A program made the position numbers and the translations under genes. A stretch of DNA of 64,000 nt from Bradyrhizobium icense. GTDB lineage: Bacteria > Pseudomonadota > Alphaproteobacteria > Rhizobiales > Xanthobacteraceae. The notes below the pieces were generated by a model that was not told where the DNA came from, did not search any database, and saw only the letters and a program-made list of their open reading frames with translations. The stretch spans positions 5,518,001-5,582,000 of the forward strand of contig NZ_CP016428.1 in the NCBI RefSeq assembly GCF_001693385.1. The letters run 5' to 3'. Shown here one piece after another: positions 1 through 9,324 of the stretch (position 1 is its first letter; the number at the start of each line of letters is the position of its first letter).

Positions 1-582
1 GGGGTTGGGAATAGTGCTCGGCAAGGCCGGTTCGACCAACCTGGCTCGCAAAGTCAACGCCGTGCTAGCTGAAGCGCCGGATTTGCATGATATTTTCGCA
101 CCGCTACTCCTTGTTCAGTCCTGTTTGATCGAGCAAATTGAAAAAAAACTTGATCGATAACTCCTCGCGATGGCGAAAAACGACCAAACTGTTCGGCGAA
201 TGATGACCGTTCCCGGTATCGGTCCCCTGACCGCTCTAGCCTTCGTCGTTACCATCGACAACCCCGCTCGCTTCAGACATTCCACCGACGTTGGCGCCTA
301 TCTCGGCCTGACGCCGAGACGTTATCAATCCGGTGAGATCGATCGCACTGGCCGCATCTCCAAGCGCGGCAACCACCAGGTTCGAATTATCTGTTCGAGG
401 CCGCGAACGTCCTGCTGACCGTTGTCAGGCGAGGTTCTGCGCTCAAGCGCTGGGGCTGCAAGCTGGCCAAACGCATCGGCGCCAAAAAGGCGAAGGTTGC
501 CGTCGCTCGCAAAATGGCTGTCATCCTCCATGCCATCTGGACCGATGGCACCGAGTTCCAGGCAGAGATGCGCGCCGCATGA
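1..582 (+). pseudogene. IS110-family transposase, 3' part, inactivated
   Basis: C-terminal part of an IS110/IS116/IS902-type transposase; the 5' end lies outside the window. The frame open from base 2 ends in QIEKKLDR, meets an in-frame TAA at 158-160 where relatives have a Gln codon (a one-base nonsense change), and continues in the same frame as [18 protein letters not shown], the helix-hairpin-helix of the C-terminal Transposase_20 domain, followed by [13 protein letters not shown]. Around 385-391 the reading shifts to another frame ([15 protein letters not shown]) and ends at TGA 580-582. One stop plus one frameshift make it non-functional. The family assignment is firm from the VPGIG and [10 protein letters not shown] motifs. 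Confidence 0.85.
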
Positions 583-840
583 ACCAATCATAAACCAACT
601 CAGATCCGCCTTCGGCGGAACAGGCGTCCCTGCCGGGACGAAGGTGTTGGCAATCTCGAAGTCGTCCCTGCGGGCTTACGCACCGCGCCCTTCACATCGA
701 GATGCACACCTCTTGAACGCCATCATGCGGCGGCTCCTGGAGAGACGACCGCGGAAAGAACCATGAACCCGGCAGTGGATCACTTTTGTCTATCGGGGTT
801 GACACCGTGCCCGCGATTAAAGAACGGACGACTAATTCGC

Positions 841-909
841 CGTATCACGAAGCTGCCCGTCTACGACATCACGCCCCTCTGCCGGATGATGATGGTCTCG
901 GTCGCCTGA
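841..909 (+). pseudogene. Asp/Glu (hydantoin) racemase, C-terminal relic
   Basis: The plus-strand frame reads RITKLPVYDITPLCRMMM and ends SVA before TGA 907-909. This matches the C-terminus of the intact racemase at 25570-26274 (ATKLPVYDITNLSRLMM, then ASIA and stop) residue for residue apart from a few changes. Only about the last 23 codons survive; the bases upstream do not continue the homology. It is one of three racemase copies in the window, and the other broken copy is at 23510-23744. Confidence 0.7.
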
Positions 910-1478
910 GGGCGTCCTTAGGTTTAACGGGAGCGCCGCAATGCCTGACCTGGAGAAGTCGATGGCATTGGCCGGAAACATGCTGCGGTCAATGCGACAG
1001 GAAGCAGCGGTCGCGACGAGTTGGCGGCGAGCGCTCGTAAAGTCACTAACGGCACGACGCTCATCGAAGCGGCTTTGATGCAAGCGCCGATATCTGCCTA
1101 ACTGCTGTCTGACAGCTCTGGCTGATGCACGAACGTATACCGTCGCGGCACGCGATGGAAGGGGCACATGCCAGTCCCTTTCATCTCCTGTCTAAAGAGC
1201 GACACGAGCGCTTTAATGGCACTTTGAAGCGTAGCACACCACGATCAGTCGCCATCCTCAACGGCACGTTAGCCGCGGCTCCGCGCTTGGACCTCCGCGT
1301 CCGGCTGCCGATCTTCCCTCGGCCACATGTGGCCCAATGAGATAAGAAAATTCGCGTCTCCCAGGACATGCAGAATTTCCGCGATACATGCGGTTCAACG
1401 CCGAAATTCGGCACTGACCGTCGGTAATATTTTGTGGCAGCAACTTAGGACGACAACCGGTTCAGGAGGAATGGCACG
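910..1478. other. intergenic, no recognisable gene
   Basis: Between the racemase relic and the 2-hydroxyacid dehydrogenase. Short open frames exist on both strands but none shows a recognisable domain. The last 20 bases carry the ribosome binding site (AGGAGG) of the next gene. The 583-840 stretch before the racemase relic is equally featureless. Confidence 0.5.
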
Positions 1479-2504
1479 ATGAAAGTACTTTGCTTGTGGC
1501 ACGCGACCAAGGATGAAATCGAAAGCATAAGAAAGGCAATGCCGCGTGGCACAGAAGTTGTAACACCAGAAGGCGAGTACTTTTCTCGCTTTGAGAGCAC
1601 ATACTCAGATTTAGTGCGTCATGCTGTCGACGCCGATGCGTTCATCGGCTGGACTCTTCCAACAGGCATAATGGAAATCTCGCATAAGCTTAAGATGCTT
1701 TCTTGGCTACACTCCGGCGTTGACGATCTCGCCCAAACAGGAGTGCTCGCGCTGGCTAAGCAACGCGGTTTCAAGATTGCGAATGTTCGCGGCGCAAATG
1801 CGATTGCGATCGCGGAGCAGGCGATGATGCTCGTGCTTGCCCTCGCGAAGAACGCCATCTTCAAGCACCAAGTGGCACTAGAGAACCGTTGGCTCTTTCC
1901 TCTATTCGCGGACGAGACTCGCTCGGCCATGCTGAACGGCCGCACTATGGGAGTGATCGGCGTTGGAAGTATTGGAAGTCTTATCGCCAAATATGCGAAG
2001 GGACTCGATATGCACGTTCTCGGCGTGCGGCGCAACAAAGAGCGGCCGGCGGAGTACGTGGATTCAATGCATGGAGTGGACGAGTTGCATTCCGTGCTAG
2101 CGAAATGCGATTATGTCGTTCTGGCAACCCCCAATACAGGTGAAACTTTTCAATTCTTCGGAAAGGATGAGCTCGCTGCCATGAAGCCATCTGCCTTCCT
2201 GGTCAACGTCGGCCGTGGAAATGTGCTTCAAGAGAAAGCTCTCTATCAGGCACTTACGTCCGGTCGTTTGCGCGGCTTCGCTGCAGATGTGTGGTTTAAG
2301 TATGATTTTGGTAGAAGCTTTCCGGCGGGCTACTCGCCACGTTCGGACATTCGCAAGCTTCCGAATGTAGTCTGCTCCCTTTCCGAAGCCCATAATGCGG
2401 ATGACGTTTTGGAACGGTATATCAAGTGGGGCACTCAGAATTTGATGGAGTTCGCAACGGAAAAGCCACTCACGCGTGAGATCAACTTGGACCTGGGCTA
2501 CTAG
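1479..2504 (+). CDS. D-isomer-specific 2-hydroxyacid dehydrogenase
   Basis: A 341-residue NAD(P)-dependent 2-hydroxyacid dehydrogenase, expected to interconvert a 2-keto acid and a D-2-hydroxy acid in the cytosol. The Rossmann dinucleotide fold begins at GVIGVGSIGSLIAKY (about residue 158), the catalytic Arg lies in NVGRGNVL, and a His sits near the C-terminus in SLSEAHNADD. The usual PxxH context of that His is replaced by SEAH, and the segment after ADVW lacks the common E-x-EPLP pattern, so the substrate is unclear and it is not a typical phosphoglycerate or lactate dehydrogenase. The start is supported by AGGAGG 10 bases upstream of ATG 1479. It stands alone between remnants, transcribed opposite to most genes in the window. 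It looks intact. Confidence 0.88.
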   Translation: MKVLCLWHATKDEIESIRKAMPRGTEVVTPEGEYFSRFESTYSDLVRHAVDADAFIGWTLPTGIMEISHKLKMLSWLHSGVDDLAQTGVLALAKQRGFKIANVRGANAIAIAEQAMMLVLALAKNAIFKHQVALENRWLFPLFADETRSAMLNGRTMGVIGVGSIGSLIAKYAKGLDMHVLGVRRNKERPAEYVDSMHGVDELHSVLAKCDYVVLATPNTGETFQFFGKDELAAMKPSAFLVNVGRGNVLQEKALYQALTSGRLRGFAADVWFKYDFGRSFPAGYSPRSDIRKLPNVVCSLSEAHNADDVLERYIKWGTQNLMEFATEKPLTREINLDLGY

Positions 2505-2698
2505 GGCCTATTTCTCTTGAGTTGACTCCACGCTTCTCTTCGAGGGACCGTAAGGGGAGGGAAACATCGTGAACGTTCCCCCTCCCCTTGAATGGAGGGA
2601 CAAGGTGGGGCACAAGTCGATGGCGAACACGTACAGCTTTGCCCTGCTCGGTCCTGACCACGGCGATACCGATGTGGAGTTTACTGATCGGGGCAGGC

Positions 2699-2884
2699 CT
2701 AGAAAACGGTGGGGAACGCGTCGCCTGAGTGGCGGGCGCCGGCAGCGGCAACCGTCTGCTCGACCTGGATGCGCGGATTGACGTCGATAGCATAAAATTG
2801 GCAGCAGAGCGCCCGCGCGAGCGTAAGGAGCTTTGGGTGTGAACTCAACAATCTGGCGCGGGACGCCGTCGTAGCCGGCTTCAC
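2699..2884 (-). pseudogene. biotin carboxylase / pyruvate carboxylase fragment
   Basis: The minus strand encodes LARALCCQFYAIDVNPRIQ followed by VEQTV, which matches the ATP-grasp segment of biotin carboxylases (consensus FYFIEVNPRIQVEHTVTE). The catalytic-site EVNPR becomes DVNPR and the His after VE is Gln. Sequence on either side is not recognisable as carboxylase, so this is a short relic. A second piece of the same kind of gene (the hinge before the biotinyl domain) is at 22009-22167, so an acquired pyc gene may once have existed here. Confidence 0.55.
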
Positions 2885-2942
2885 TCCAGCTCAGCTCCAA
2901 TTTTTAGCATCGCGCGAGCAAGCGGCCTCAACTCCTACGTTT

Positions 2943-3236
2943 CTACTTCGCGGCACGGATCACGCACATTCCCGAAACAGCAATCAGTGTCATGCCGCTC
3001 CATGCCAGAGAATTTGGAACGTCATGCCAAATGACATAGCCAAGGATAGAGGAGTAGATCAGCGCAGAGTATCTGAACGGCGCGACCACGCCGAGTTGCC
3101 CTGCACGCATTGCCGCAGCGATCAAGAAGTAGCCGCATGACCAGAAGGTGCTCGATGCGGCGAGCAGCCCGAATTGACGTACGTTGATCGATTGCCAAGC
3201 TTGGACAATCGCCCACGCCGCCAAGCACATCGTCAC
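2943..3236 (-). pseudogene. EamA/DMT permease, C-terminal fragment
   Basis: About 97 residues with three to four hydrophobic helices ending LGYVIWHDVPNSLAWSGM and a short basic tail. This is the second half of the C-terminal EamA repeat of a drug/metabolite-type permease (compare FGDVPSLATLAGAA in the intact permease at 10137-11054). Upstream the frame is interrupted: IPSLAV, the usual sequence just before this helix, lies in another frame at about 3260. Full-length relatives have about 300 residues, so two thirds are missing. Confidence 0.65.
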
Positions 3237-3495
3237 TGCTGCGGCGCTACGAGGTTACTGCCAGCGACGGGATCTCCCTCCTCACCGAGCGCATTGCGAG
3301 GTCGCGTGAGGCATAAAATCATGCATTAAGAAGTATCAGCAACGACCACGGGGTGAACTGGTGGCTGCCAGGCTGCACGATGAGCAGCACACCAATGACT
3401 CCGGCTCTGATAGGATCATGGAAGGGTCGGATATGGCAGGTTACCCACCGGCGCAGCTCCCCGCGTTGAAGGAAGACAGAGCCAAAAATCACCCC
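3237..3495. other. intergenic, remnants only
   Basis: Apart from a few out-of-frame codons that extend the EamA fragment, nothing recognisable is seen. Confidence 0.4.
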
Positions 3496-3561
3496 TTAGC
3501 GTCCTGTGAGCAGCTCCGGGGCAACGAGATGTTCAAGTTTGCGCCACGGCCGCCCGTTCTA
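3496..3561 (-). pseudogene. dimethylglycine dehydrogenase-like C-terminal tail relic
   Basis: The minus strand reads WRKLEHLVAPELLTGR and then stop (TAA at 3498-3496). The intact FAD-GcvT gene at 14104-16611 ends [19 protein letters not shown]. The DNA is clearly related too, with the shared core cagctccggggcaa. Only about 20 codons remain, abutting an IS21 remnant. It shows that a second copy of this dehydrogenase once ended here. Confidence 0.6.
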
Positions 3562-3962
3562 ACATCGTCACCAACCAGCTCCCAGTAAGACCGATAGCAC
3601 GCTCTGATTGACGATCCTATCTGTGCAGACGCCATGCTCGATTGTCTCGTCCACAATGCCTACCGGCTCGGTCTTTCCGGCGAGAGCCTGCGGCGCACCC
3701 GATCGCAGCGAAGCCGGAAGATTTGGACATGCCGGTGCGCTCGGACGACGCAACCGCATTGACCACATGCCCACAGCAATACCAGTAGACAGCAGCAGGT
3801 CTGGTTGCGATCTCAATTGACCATGCGGGTTGCTCAGTGTGAGAAAACGCCCCCCAGAACGCCTCCACGCCCCGACTGGATCATTCCGGAATGGTGGGAT
3901 TATCTCGGAATCCCGGGCGGCATCATCCTCGGCACAACCCGGCGAGATCATCGGAATCCGCA
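3562..3962 (+). mobile_element. IS21-family remnant (istB 3' end plus right terminus)
   Basis: The sequence 3562-3720 encodes NIVTNQLPV, then after a frameshift ALIDDPICADAMLDCLVHNA and GESLRRTRS, the C-terminus of an IstB helper ATPase (compare IVTSQLPV, YADAVLDRLVHNAHRI and GESMRRTRK in the intact istB at 28945-29688). The downstream DNA (gacatgccggtgcgctcg; later ggaatggtggg and gagatcatcggaatccgca near 3960) matches the right end of the intact IS21 at 29690-29943. The left two thirds of the element are absent, so this is a decayed relative of the 27-30 kb IS21. Confidence 0.8.
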
Positions 3963-4427
3963 ATATGGCGTCGTCACAGGCGCCGAATCACGCGCGCCTA
4001 CACTAGCCCCGCATTGCCGAGCGCTTGCGAGCCGCCATCGCTAACATGGTGAAGGTGCTGCTACAAGCAATGTTTGCTTCGACGTGGTCGTGCTTGGGCT
4101 TACTTCGATTCCGGTCCGGCCACTGCGTTCCGGCATAGCAGCATTGGCAGTCCAGGCGGGAAGATCGGTCGCGGGAGACAATCGGCCGCTGCACAACAAA
4201 ATGGCGAGGTCGTCAAGCTCCATACCCGAAAGATCGGCTTCTCAAAGGTACAACGTCGACAAGAGTGCCGGCTCATTCGCTAGTCTTGAAGCGTCATGCC
4301 GCCGTTTACTTTCATCTACTCAACAGTACGTCCGGATCAGAAGTATTCGCCATGACCCCCGATTGAATCGCGGCAGCAGGACTGCTGCCGGTGAAAGAAT
4401 GCTAATGTTGCGAACGTGTGCGTTTGA
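3963..4427. other. intergenic, no recognisable gene
   Basis: Between the IS21 remnant and the 3' end of the M24 hydrolase. Overlapping short frames of about 60-180 codons are present on both strands but none has a recognisable motif or good ribosome binding site. Confidence 0.45.
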
Positions 4428-5606
4428 CTATTTGACGAACAATATGCGCGGCGTCGTTGTCAAATCCTCATGGCCGCCCTCAGTGACGGCAAAGGGCTGC
4501 GTGATGGTGATGCTTCTATCGTCCAACCACAGGCCAGTCATCATGTGGAAGCACATGCCCGGCTGCAGTACTGTCTTGTCTCCTTTGCGAAGACTCGCAG
4601 TGCGCTCTGCTACAGAGGGCGGATAACCGATTCCAGTCGGATAGCCGATCCTCTCGTTTTTCTGGATCCCGTGACGCGCGAGTACTTGTGAAAACGCGCC
4701 GAAAACTTCCGAGCAGGTGCGGCCGGGACGGACGCTCTCAAGCCCCGCATTCAGAGCTTCTATGGCGATCTCTGAGAATTTTTGGTATGCTGGTGACGGC
4801 TTCCCGATGGAAATCGTACGACTTAGATTGACTTGATAGCGGTGCCGAAGCCCGTGAACTTCGAAATTGATGATCGTAGAAGCCGGCAGCGGCTTGTCTG
4901 TCCACGCGGAGTGTGGTGCGAGAGCGCGTTCGCCGACACAGAGATGCAGGCACGAGGAATCATAGCTTCCGCCGAATTCGGGCGTGCCCGAAATCTGCTG
5001 GTGATAGACGGCCGCCGCAACGTCGCATTCACGCACACCGGGCTCTGCGATGTCCACGGCCCGCTCGACCATCGCGTCGGCAACACAACCAGCTTGGCGC
5101 ATGAAAGAAAGTTCGGCTTGACTCTTTACAAGGCGGATCCAATTGACCAGCAGGTCGGCGTCTACAAAGTTAGCGAGCGGTAGCGCTCGGACAAGATCAG
5201 CATGTGCGCGCGCAGAATAATAATACCCCCCCATCTCCACGCCGATTTTCGCCTTTTCACCGCCGAGCTCCTTCACAACGCCGGCCATAAAGTCGTACGC
5301 GGATAAGGTGGTCGAGTTCATATACTCGTCCGGAATACCTCTGATGTTATCGTCTGCCAGATAAGTAGTGATTTTTGCCGATGTGGTGTCCATAAACCGC
5401 GTAACAAAGATGGGCTCGGCGTGCTTAAGCGCCACGATCGCCATCTGCGGCGTATAGAAGGAATAAGCGTTGTAGCCAGTTAGATAATTCAGGTTCGGGG
5501 GTTCAGAGACAAGAAAAATATCGATTCCACGCTTGGCCATCTCCGTTTTCACGGCCGCAACCCGCGCATCGAATTCAGCCCGCTCAAAGTTCAGAATTTT
5601 TTCCAT
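4428..5606 (-). CDS. M24-family creatinase-like hydrolase (DoeA/EutD-like)
   Basis: A 392-residue pita-bread-fold protein: an N-terminal creatinase domain (NLNYLTGYNAYSFYTPQ near residue 45) and a C-terminal M24 domain ending TTPRILFVK. The five metal ligands of methionine/Xaa-Pro aminopeptidases are not conserved: INFEVHGLRHRYQVNLSRTI replaces the D...D segment, YPTGIGYPP lacks the GHGIG His, and MCFHMMTGLW lacks the usual Glu. This is the pattern of non-metal members such as creatinase and the ectoine hydrolases DoeA/EutD, whose C-termini look very similar. It therefore probably opens a C-N bond in a small cyclic or N-substituted amino acid. ATG 5606 is preceded by GGAG nine bases upstream. 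It has a paralogue at 23828-25012. The substrate is inferred, not shown. Confidence 0.75.
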   Translation of the reverse strand: MEKILNFERAEFDARVAAVKTEMAKRGIDIFLVSEPPNLNYLTGYNAYSFYTPQMAIVALKHAEPIFVTRFMDTTSAKITTYLADDNIRGIPDEYMNSTTLSAYDFMAGVVKELGGEKAKIGVEMGGYYYSARAHADLVRALPLANFVDADLLVNWIRLVKSQAELSFMRQAGCVADAMVERAVDIAEPGVRECDVAAAVYHQQISGTPEFGGSYDSSCLHLCVGERALAPHSAWTDKPLPASTIINFEVHGLRHRYQVNLSRTISIGKPSPAYQKFSEIAIEALNAGLESVRPGRTCSEVFGAFSQVLARHGIQKNERIGYPTGIGYPPSVAERTASLRKGDKTVLQPGMCFHMMTGLWLDDRSITITQPFAVTEGGHEDLTTTPRILFVK

Positions 5607-6334
5607 AGGATGTATCTCCGGATATTTGCCACATAGATTCGAAGCCGCGTCATCCACTCGGGGACACGAGGATCAGGACTACGGTCTCTGTCGTTAGCTG
5701 ATCGAGGAGTTGCCGCTGGAGCCTCGGCAGTGCTCACGATCTTGTCGGTTATCTCGCTAGGTGTGACGACGGCAAGCTTCACACTGCACGGCAATGTTAT
5801 AGCGCTACCTCGCACTTTATTCACTTCTACGCCTGGAAGCGCGCGGTATTCCGGCAATGTCGCGGTTCAACGCGCAGAAACAGTGTGCGGAAGGCTCTCG
5901 TTATCGAGGGGGCGCTCCGCCATCGCTAAGGTAGCGAAATATGGTGCAGCCCCTTCCCTCTGCGACAAATTCTAAACATCATCGTTTCCTCGTAAGCCCG
6001 GATTTGCCGGTTCTCATGGACACGCCTCACCGGCTGACGGGTACAATCTCCTGCGACCACTCGCTGTTTGCTGACAAAACTTGCACGACAAGCGCGCTAA
6101 GTGTCCGGGGAGAGCAGCGCCGTCGGGCATGCGTGGTGCGATCGATCCGATTCCTCGAATGAATGAGGTGGCGACAACTCTATGCCTCCTAAACAACCCG
6201 GGTTGCCGCGACTGTAAGATCTGACCAACTCTCAACGACGTAGTTGAGCCGGCACCCACCATGCCGAGAGAATAGAGCACTGATGAATGTTCGTTCGCTC
6301 CCACATACCGGAAATACTTCAACGGCGCGCAAAT
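5607..6334. other. intergenic, no convincing gene
   Basis: About 730 bases between two minus-strand genes. On the minus strand at 5700-5850 a stretch reads SVKLAVVTPSEITDKIVSTA, faintly like the C-terminal strand-helix of P-II proteins, but it lacks the ARTGxxGDGK signature and is too weak to call. Confidence 0.35.
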
Positions 6335-7442
6335 CTAGACCCCCCTCCGAAACACGCGCGATGGAGGGACGTGGGGTAACAAGCACCTAGCTAGCTTCGA
6401 ATTATTTTGTTGACCCCGCTCGATTCGGGCACTGCGGTCTGCCATCCACTTTTGCCAATCAACTTCCTTTTTCAGAGCAACGCGCTCCGGCGAGTTGTAT
6501 ACAAGGCTCATTTGAATTTCCTCAGGCAACTTGACGTCCGTGGTCACTCCGATTCCAAGCGCCTGAGGTAGACCACTCATATCCTCATCGGAGAGCAACT
6601 GCTCCGCAAAGGCGTGTGCGGCTTCCGGATACTTCATGCCCTTGATCAGGTTGAAGTACGTGCTGATGGAGTAGAGGCCTTAAGGTGGAATAACGGTCAC
6701 AATGGGAAAGCCCTTGGTGCGCAATTCGTGCGCCCGGCTGTCCCAGAACATGCCCGCGTAGACCTCTTCGGATTCAAACATCTGCAACTCCGCCACGGTT
6801 GACTGCGCGAGCGCGACGATATTCGGCTTCGCGGCCGCCAATACCTGGAACGCCGGCTCCATGTTCGAGATCGAGCCACCATTTTCGTCGGCCACGAAGA
6901 AGGTAGAGGCTCATGCTGTCCTGGACGGGGGTCGGAATGACCACGCGCCCTGCCAAATCGGAGCGGGCGATATCAGAGTATGTCGTTAGGGGCTGCTTGA
7001 TGTACTTTGAATTGTAGACGGGGATCACGGTCGCCACGCTGTAAGGCACACCGTAGTCGCCGTATTCGCGGAACCCGGGAAGGATCCGCTTGAGGTTGGG
7101 AACGTCCGATGCCTAGATCTCTTCGATGACGCCGGCCTTAAGGAGTTCGACCATATATGCGCTATCGGCTTGAAAGAGGTCGTACGGAGATTGTCTTTGT
7201 TCGCGATGAGCTTGATGAGGCCAGCTGATTGAGTACCAGCGATGAATTGAACCTTTAGCCCGTATTTCTCCTCGAGCGGCGCGCCCACGCATTTTCTAAG
7301 CGCTTTATCGTAAAGGCCGCCGAATCCGTTTACGCGCAGCGTAACGCCAGCAAATCTTTTCGATTGAGCGTGCACATAGGGGTGCAGCCAGAGCACTGGC
7401 CACAGCCGCTGTCGTGAACTTTAGAAATGTTCGCCTTTTCAT
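6335..7442 (-). pseudogene. PotD-like extracellular solute-binding protein, frameshifted
   Basis: Periplasmic binding protein of a spermidine/putrescine-type ABC importer, broken into at least four frames. ATG 7442 follows GGGAGGAG and begins MKRRTFLKFTTAAVASALAA, a twin-arginine-like or Sec signal peptide. The frame then shifts to VTLRVNGFGGLYDKALRKC and EEKYGLKVQFIAGTQSAGLI, then to YSVATVIPVYNSKYIKQP, then NMEPAFQVLAAAKPNI and AGMFWDSRAHELRTKGFPI, and finally YPEAAHAFAEQLLSDED with the C-terminal helix. The order and content of the pieces match one 340-350-residue protein, so it decayed in place by small indels. No permease or ATPase genes accompany it. Confidence 0.8.
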
Positions 7443-8054
7443 TTCCCGATCTCCTCCCTTTTATTGCTCCCAATGAAGATGGTACTGTTCTCGGCACTTG
7501 GAGAACAATTTCACCCTCTTTTGTGGTTGAGCGGGCCGAGAGCTGCTCGTCCAGAACACCGACTATCTCAAGATGCTCCAACCGAACTTCACAAAAATCA
7601 GTCTTCGCAGAGCATAAATTCTGCGTCTGATCGACGGAACGTGAAGCCTTTCAGTCAGAGGCCTTCGCGTCGGCGCGAGCGAGTCACGGGAGTGACACTA
7701 GCTTTGGAACGATCGAGCGGCAGGACAGCTTTGCTGTCAACGCCGATGAAGCCTCGTGAGCCGGTGTTCTTCCGGGAGCAACAGGCCCGGCGAATGAAGA
7801 GGTGAGTATTGCCGAAATGCCATCTAGACTTACTCGGTCTTCGAACCGCTTTGCGCAACGCGGTTCGAAAGCTAGCGTCGTTCCATTTGGCGCCCATCGA
7901 GTTTGCCCTCCATGAAAGGATAGCACATCGAAACTTCGACATCAGCGGGGGTCGCTCGCGTTCGAGAGTCCGAGAGAGCGTCGTGATCAGTGTGTCGATA
8001 GTGCTGAGGAGGTGCAACGGCAATCAGTTAATTGCGACCGGCCCAGACGCAGTT
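7443..8054. other. intergenic with a perfect palindrome
   Basis: About 600 bases upstream of the broken binding protein and downstream of the M20 amidohydrolase. No open frame is convincing. It contains the inverted repeat at 7840-7869, listed separately. Confidence 0.45.
7840..7869. repeat. 10-bp perfect inverted repeat
   Basis: The arms ttcgaaccgc (7840-7849) and gcggttcgaa (7860-7869) are perfect reverse complements around a 10-base centre (tttgcgcaac) that contains the palindrome ttgcgcaa. No T-tract follows on either strand, so it looks more like a protein-binding site or cruciform than a terminator. Confidence 0.6.
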
Positions 8055-8100
8055 CGAAAAGAGGAGTGCACCTCCCCAGCGGGGGGAAGGAACACTCCTC
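8055..8100 (-). terminator. Rho-independent terminator of the M20 amidohydrolase
   Basis: Perfect 8-bp arms (gaggagtg 8061-8068 and cactcctc 8093-8100) enclose an inner C/G-rich pairing (cctcccc with ggggggaagg). On the minus strand the stem is followed by TTTT at 8060-8057. It lies about 50 bases after the stop of the amidohydrolase, as expected for its terminator. Confidence 0.7.
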
Positions 8101-8151
8101 GCGAATGTCGAACTTTGATCAAAGCTGCGGTTTACGCAATCGCAACCTACC

Positions 8152-9324
8152 TTAATTTCCGGCAGCCAGCGCCGTCTCGACCAAGTTAACCCAATACCCG
8201 ATGCCGTAAGGTAGAGCTTCATCATTAAAGTCATATGCGGGATTGTGTAAGGCCGCGGTCGATCCGTTTCCAATGTAGATGATAGCGCCGGGCCGCGCCT
8301 GAAGCATGTAAGCGAAGTCCTCCGATGAGATCCGCGGACTCATCTTGTCGTTCACCGAGGCGGACCCTACGAGATTGCGGGCCACCCTAATCGCGAGATC
8401 AGTCTCCTCTGAGTGGTTGAAAGTGACGGGACAATCTCGCCGGTACTTCAACTCGACATCACCGCCCAATCCGCGTGCGATACCTTGGGCTGAAGCCAAG
8501 ATCTGTCGTTCGGCGAAATCTCGCAGAGCCGGTGAAAATGTTCTGACAGTCCCTCCCATTTCGGCATGAGCGGGAACGATGTTGTAGGACGTTCCTGCGT
8601 TCAACTTGGTGATGGAAACAACGAGCGCCTCAAGCGGGTTCGTGTTACGCGAGACCAACGTTTGCAGGCCGACGATGACCTGTCCTGCAATAACAATTGG
8701 ATCGATAGCCTCGTGCGGCCTGGCCGCGTGGCCGCCCTTGCCGGCCACAACGATGTCGAACTCGTCGAGCGATGCCAGAATTGGGCCATGGCAAATGCCG
8801 AATTTGCCGACCTCTATGCCGGGAGTATTGTGCATGCCAAAAACCTGCGAGATGCCAAAACGGTCCATTATTCCTTCCTGGACCATACTTAGCGCGCCCG
8901 ATGGTAGCACTTCCTCCGCCGGCTGAAAGATCAAGGCAACTGAGCCCTTGAACTTACGCGTAGAGGCAAGGTATTTTGCGGCACCCAGCAGCATGGCTGT
9001 GTGACCGTCATGGCCACACCCGTGCATCTTGCCAGGCGTTTTCGACGACCATGGCTTGTTTGACTCTTCGAGTATCGGCAGAGCGTCCATGTCCGCCCTC
9101 AAGCCGATAGTCGGGCCTTCTCCGCCCTCGCCCTGTATCAATGCCACGATGCCGGTTTCCGCTATCCCGGTTTCGATGTCATTGATACCGAACGACGCCA
9201 GCTTCTCGGCTACGAATCCCGCCGTGTTGTGTAGCCGGTAGTCAAGCTCGGGGTTTTGATGGAGTAAGCGCCGCCACGTAGTTGCCTCGCTCTGCAAATC
9301 CCGGAACAGTTCAACGCTGCGCAT
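8152..9324 (-). CDS. M20-family amidohydrolase (hippurate hydrolase / N-acyl amino acid deacylase type)
   Basis: A 390-residue M20D metallo-amidohydrolase that should remove an acyl group from an N-acyl amino acid. Zn/Mn ligands are visible: HGCGHDGH (Cys103, His105), PAEE (Glu138), GMHNTPG (His165) and the late His in ALHNPAYDF; the dimerisation lid (GKGGHAARPHEAIDP) is complete. The first possible ATG at 9342 is less likely than ATG 9324, which has GGGAGG about ten bases upstream. A clear terminator follows. It lies between the broken binding protein and a permease, in a group that also contains M24 hydrolases, so it may deacylate an intermediate of the same compound. The length is normal and no damage is seen. 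Confidence 0.88.
   Translation of the reverse strand: MRSVELFRDLQSEATTWRRLLHQNPELDYRLHNTAGFVAEKLASFGINDIETGIAETGIVALIQGEGGEGPTIGLRADMDALPILEESNKPWSSKTPGKMHGCGHDGHTAMLLGAAKYLASTRKFKGSVALIFQPAEEVLPSGALSMVQEGIMDRFGISQVFGMHNTPGIEVGKFGICHGPILASLDEFDIVVAGKGGHAARPHEAIDPIVIAGQVIVGLQTLVSRNTNPLEALVVSITKLNAGTSYNIVPAHAEMGGTVRTFSPALRDFAERQILASAQGIARGLGGDVELKYRRDCPVTFNHSEETDLAIRVARNLVGSASVNDKMSPRISSEDFAYMLQARPGAIIYIGNGSTAALHNPAYDFNDEALPYGIGYWVNLVETALAAGN

Noticed and set aside
1547..1562. Sigma-54-like tggcac-N5-ttgta
   Set aside because: Lies inside the 2-hydroxyacid dehydrogenase coding region, has an imperfect -12 element and no gene start downstream.
5700..5850. P-II (GlnB)-like stretch SVKLAVVTPSEITDKIV
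   Set aside because: Lacks the ARTGxxGDGK signature and the rest of the domain; could be chance.
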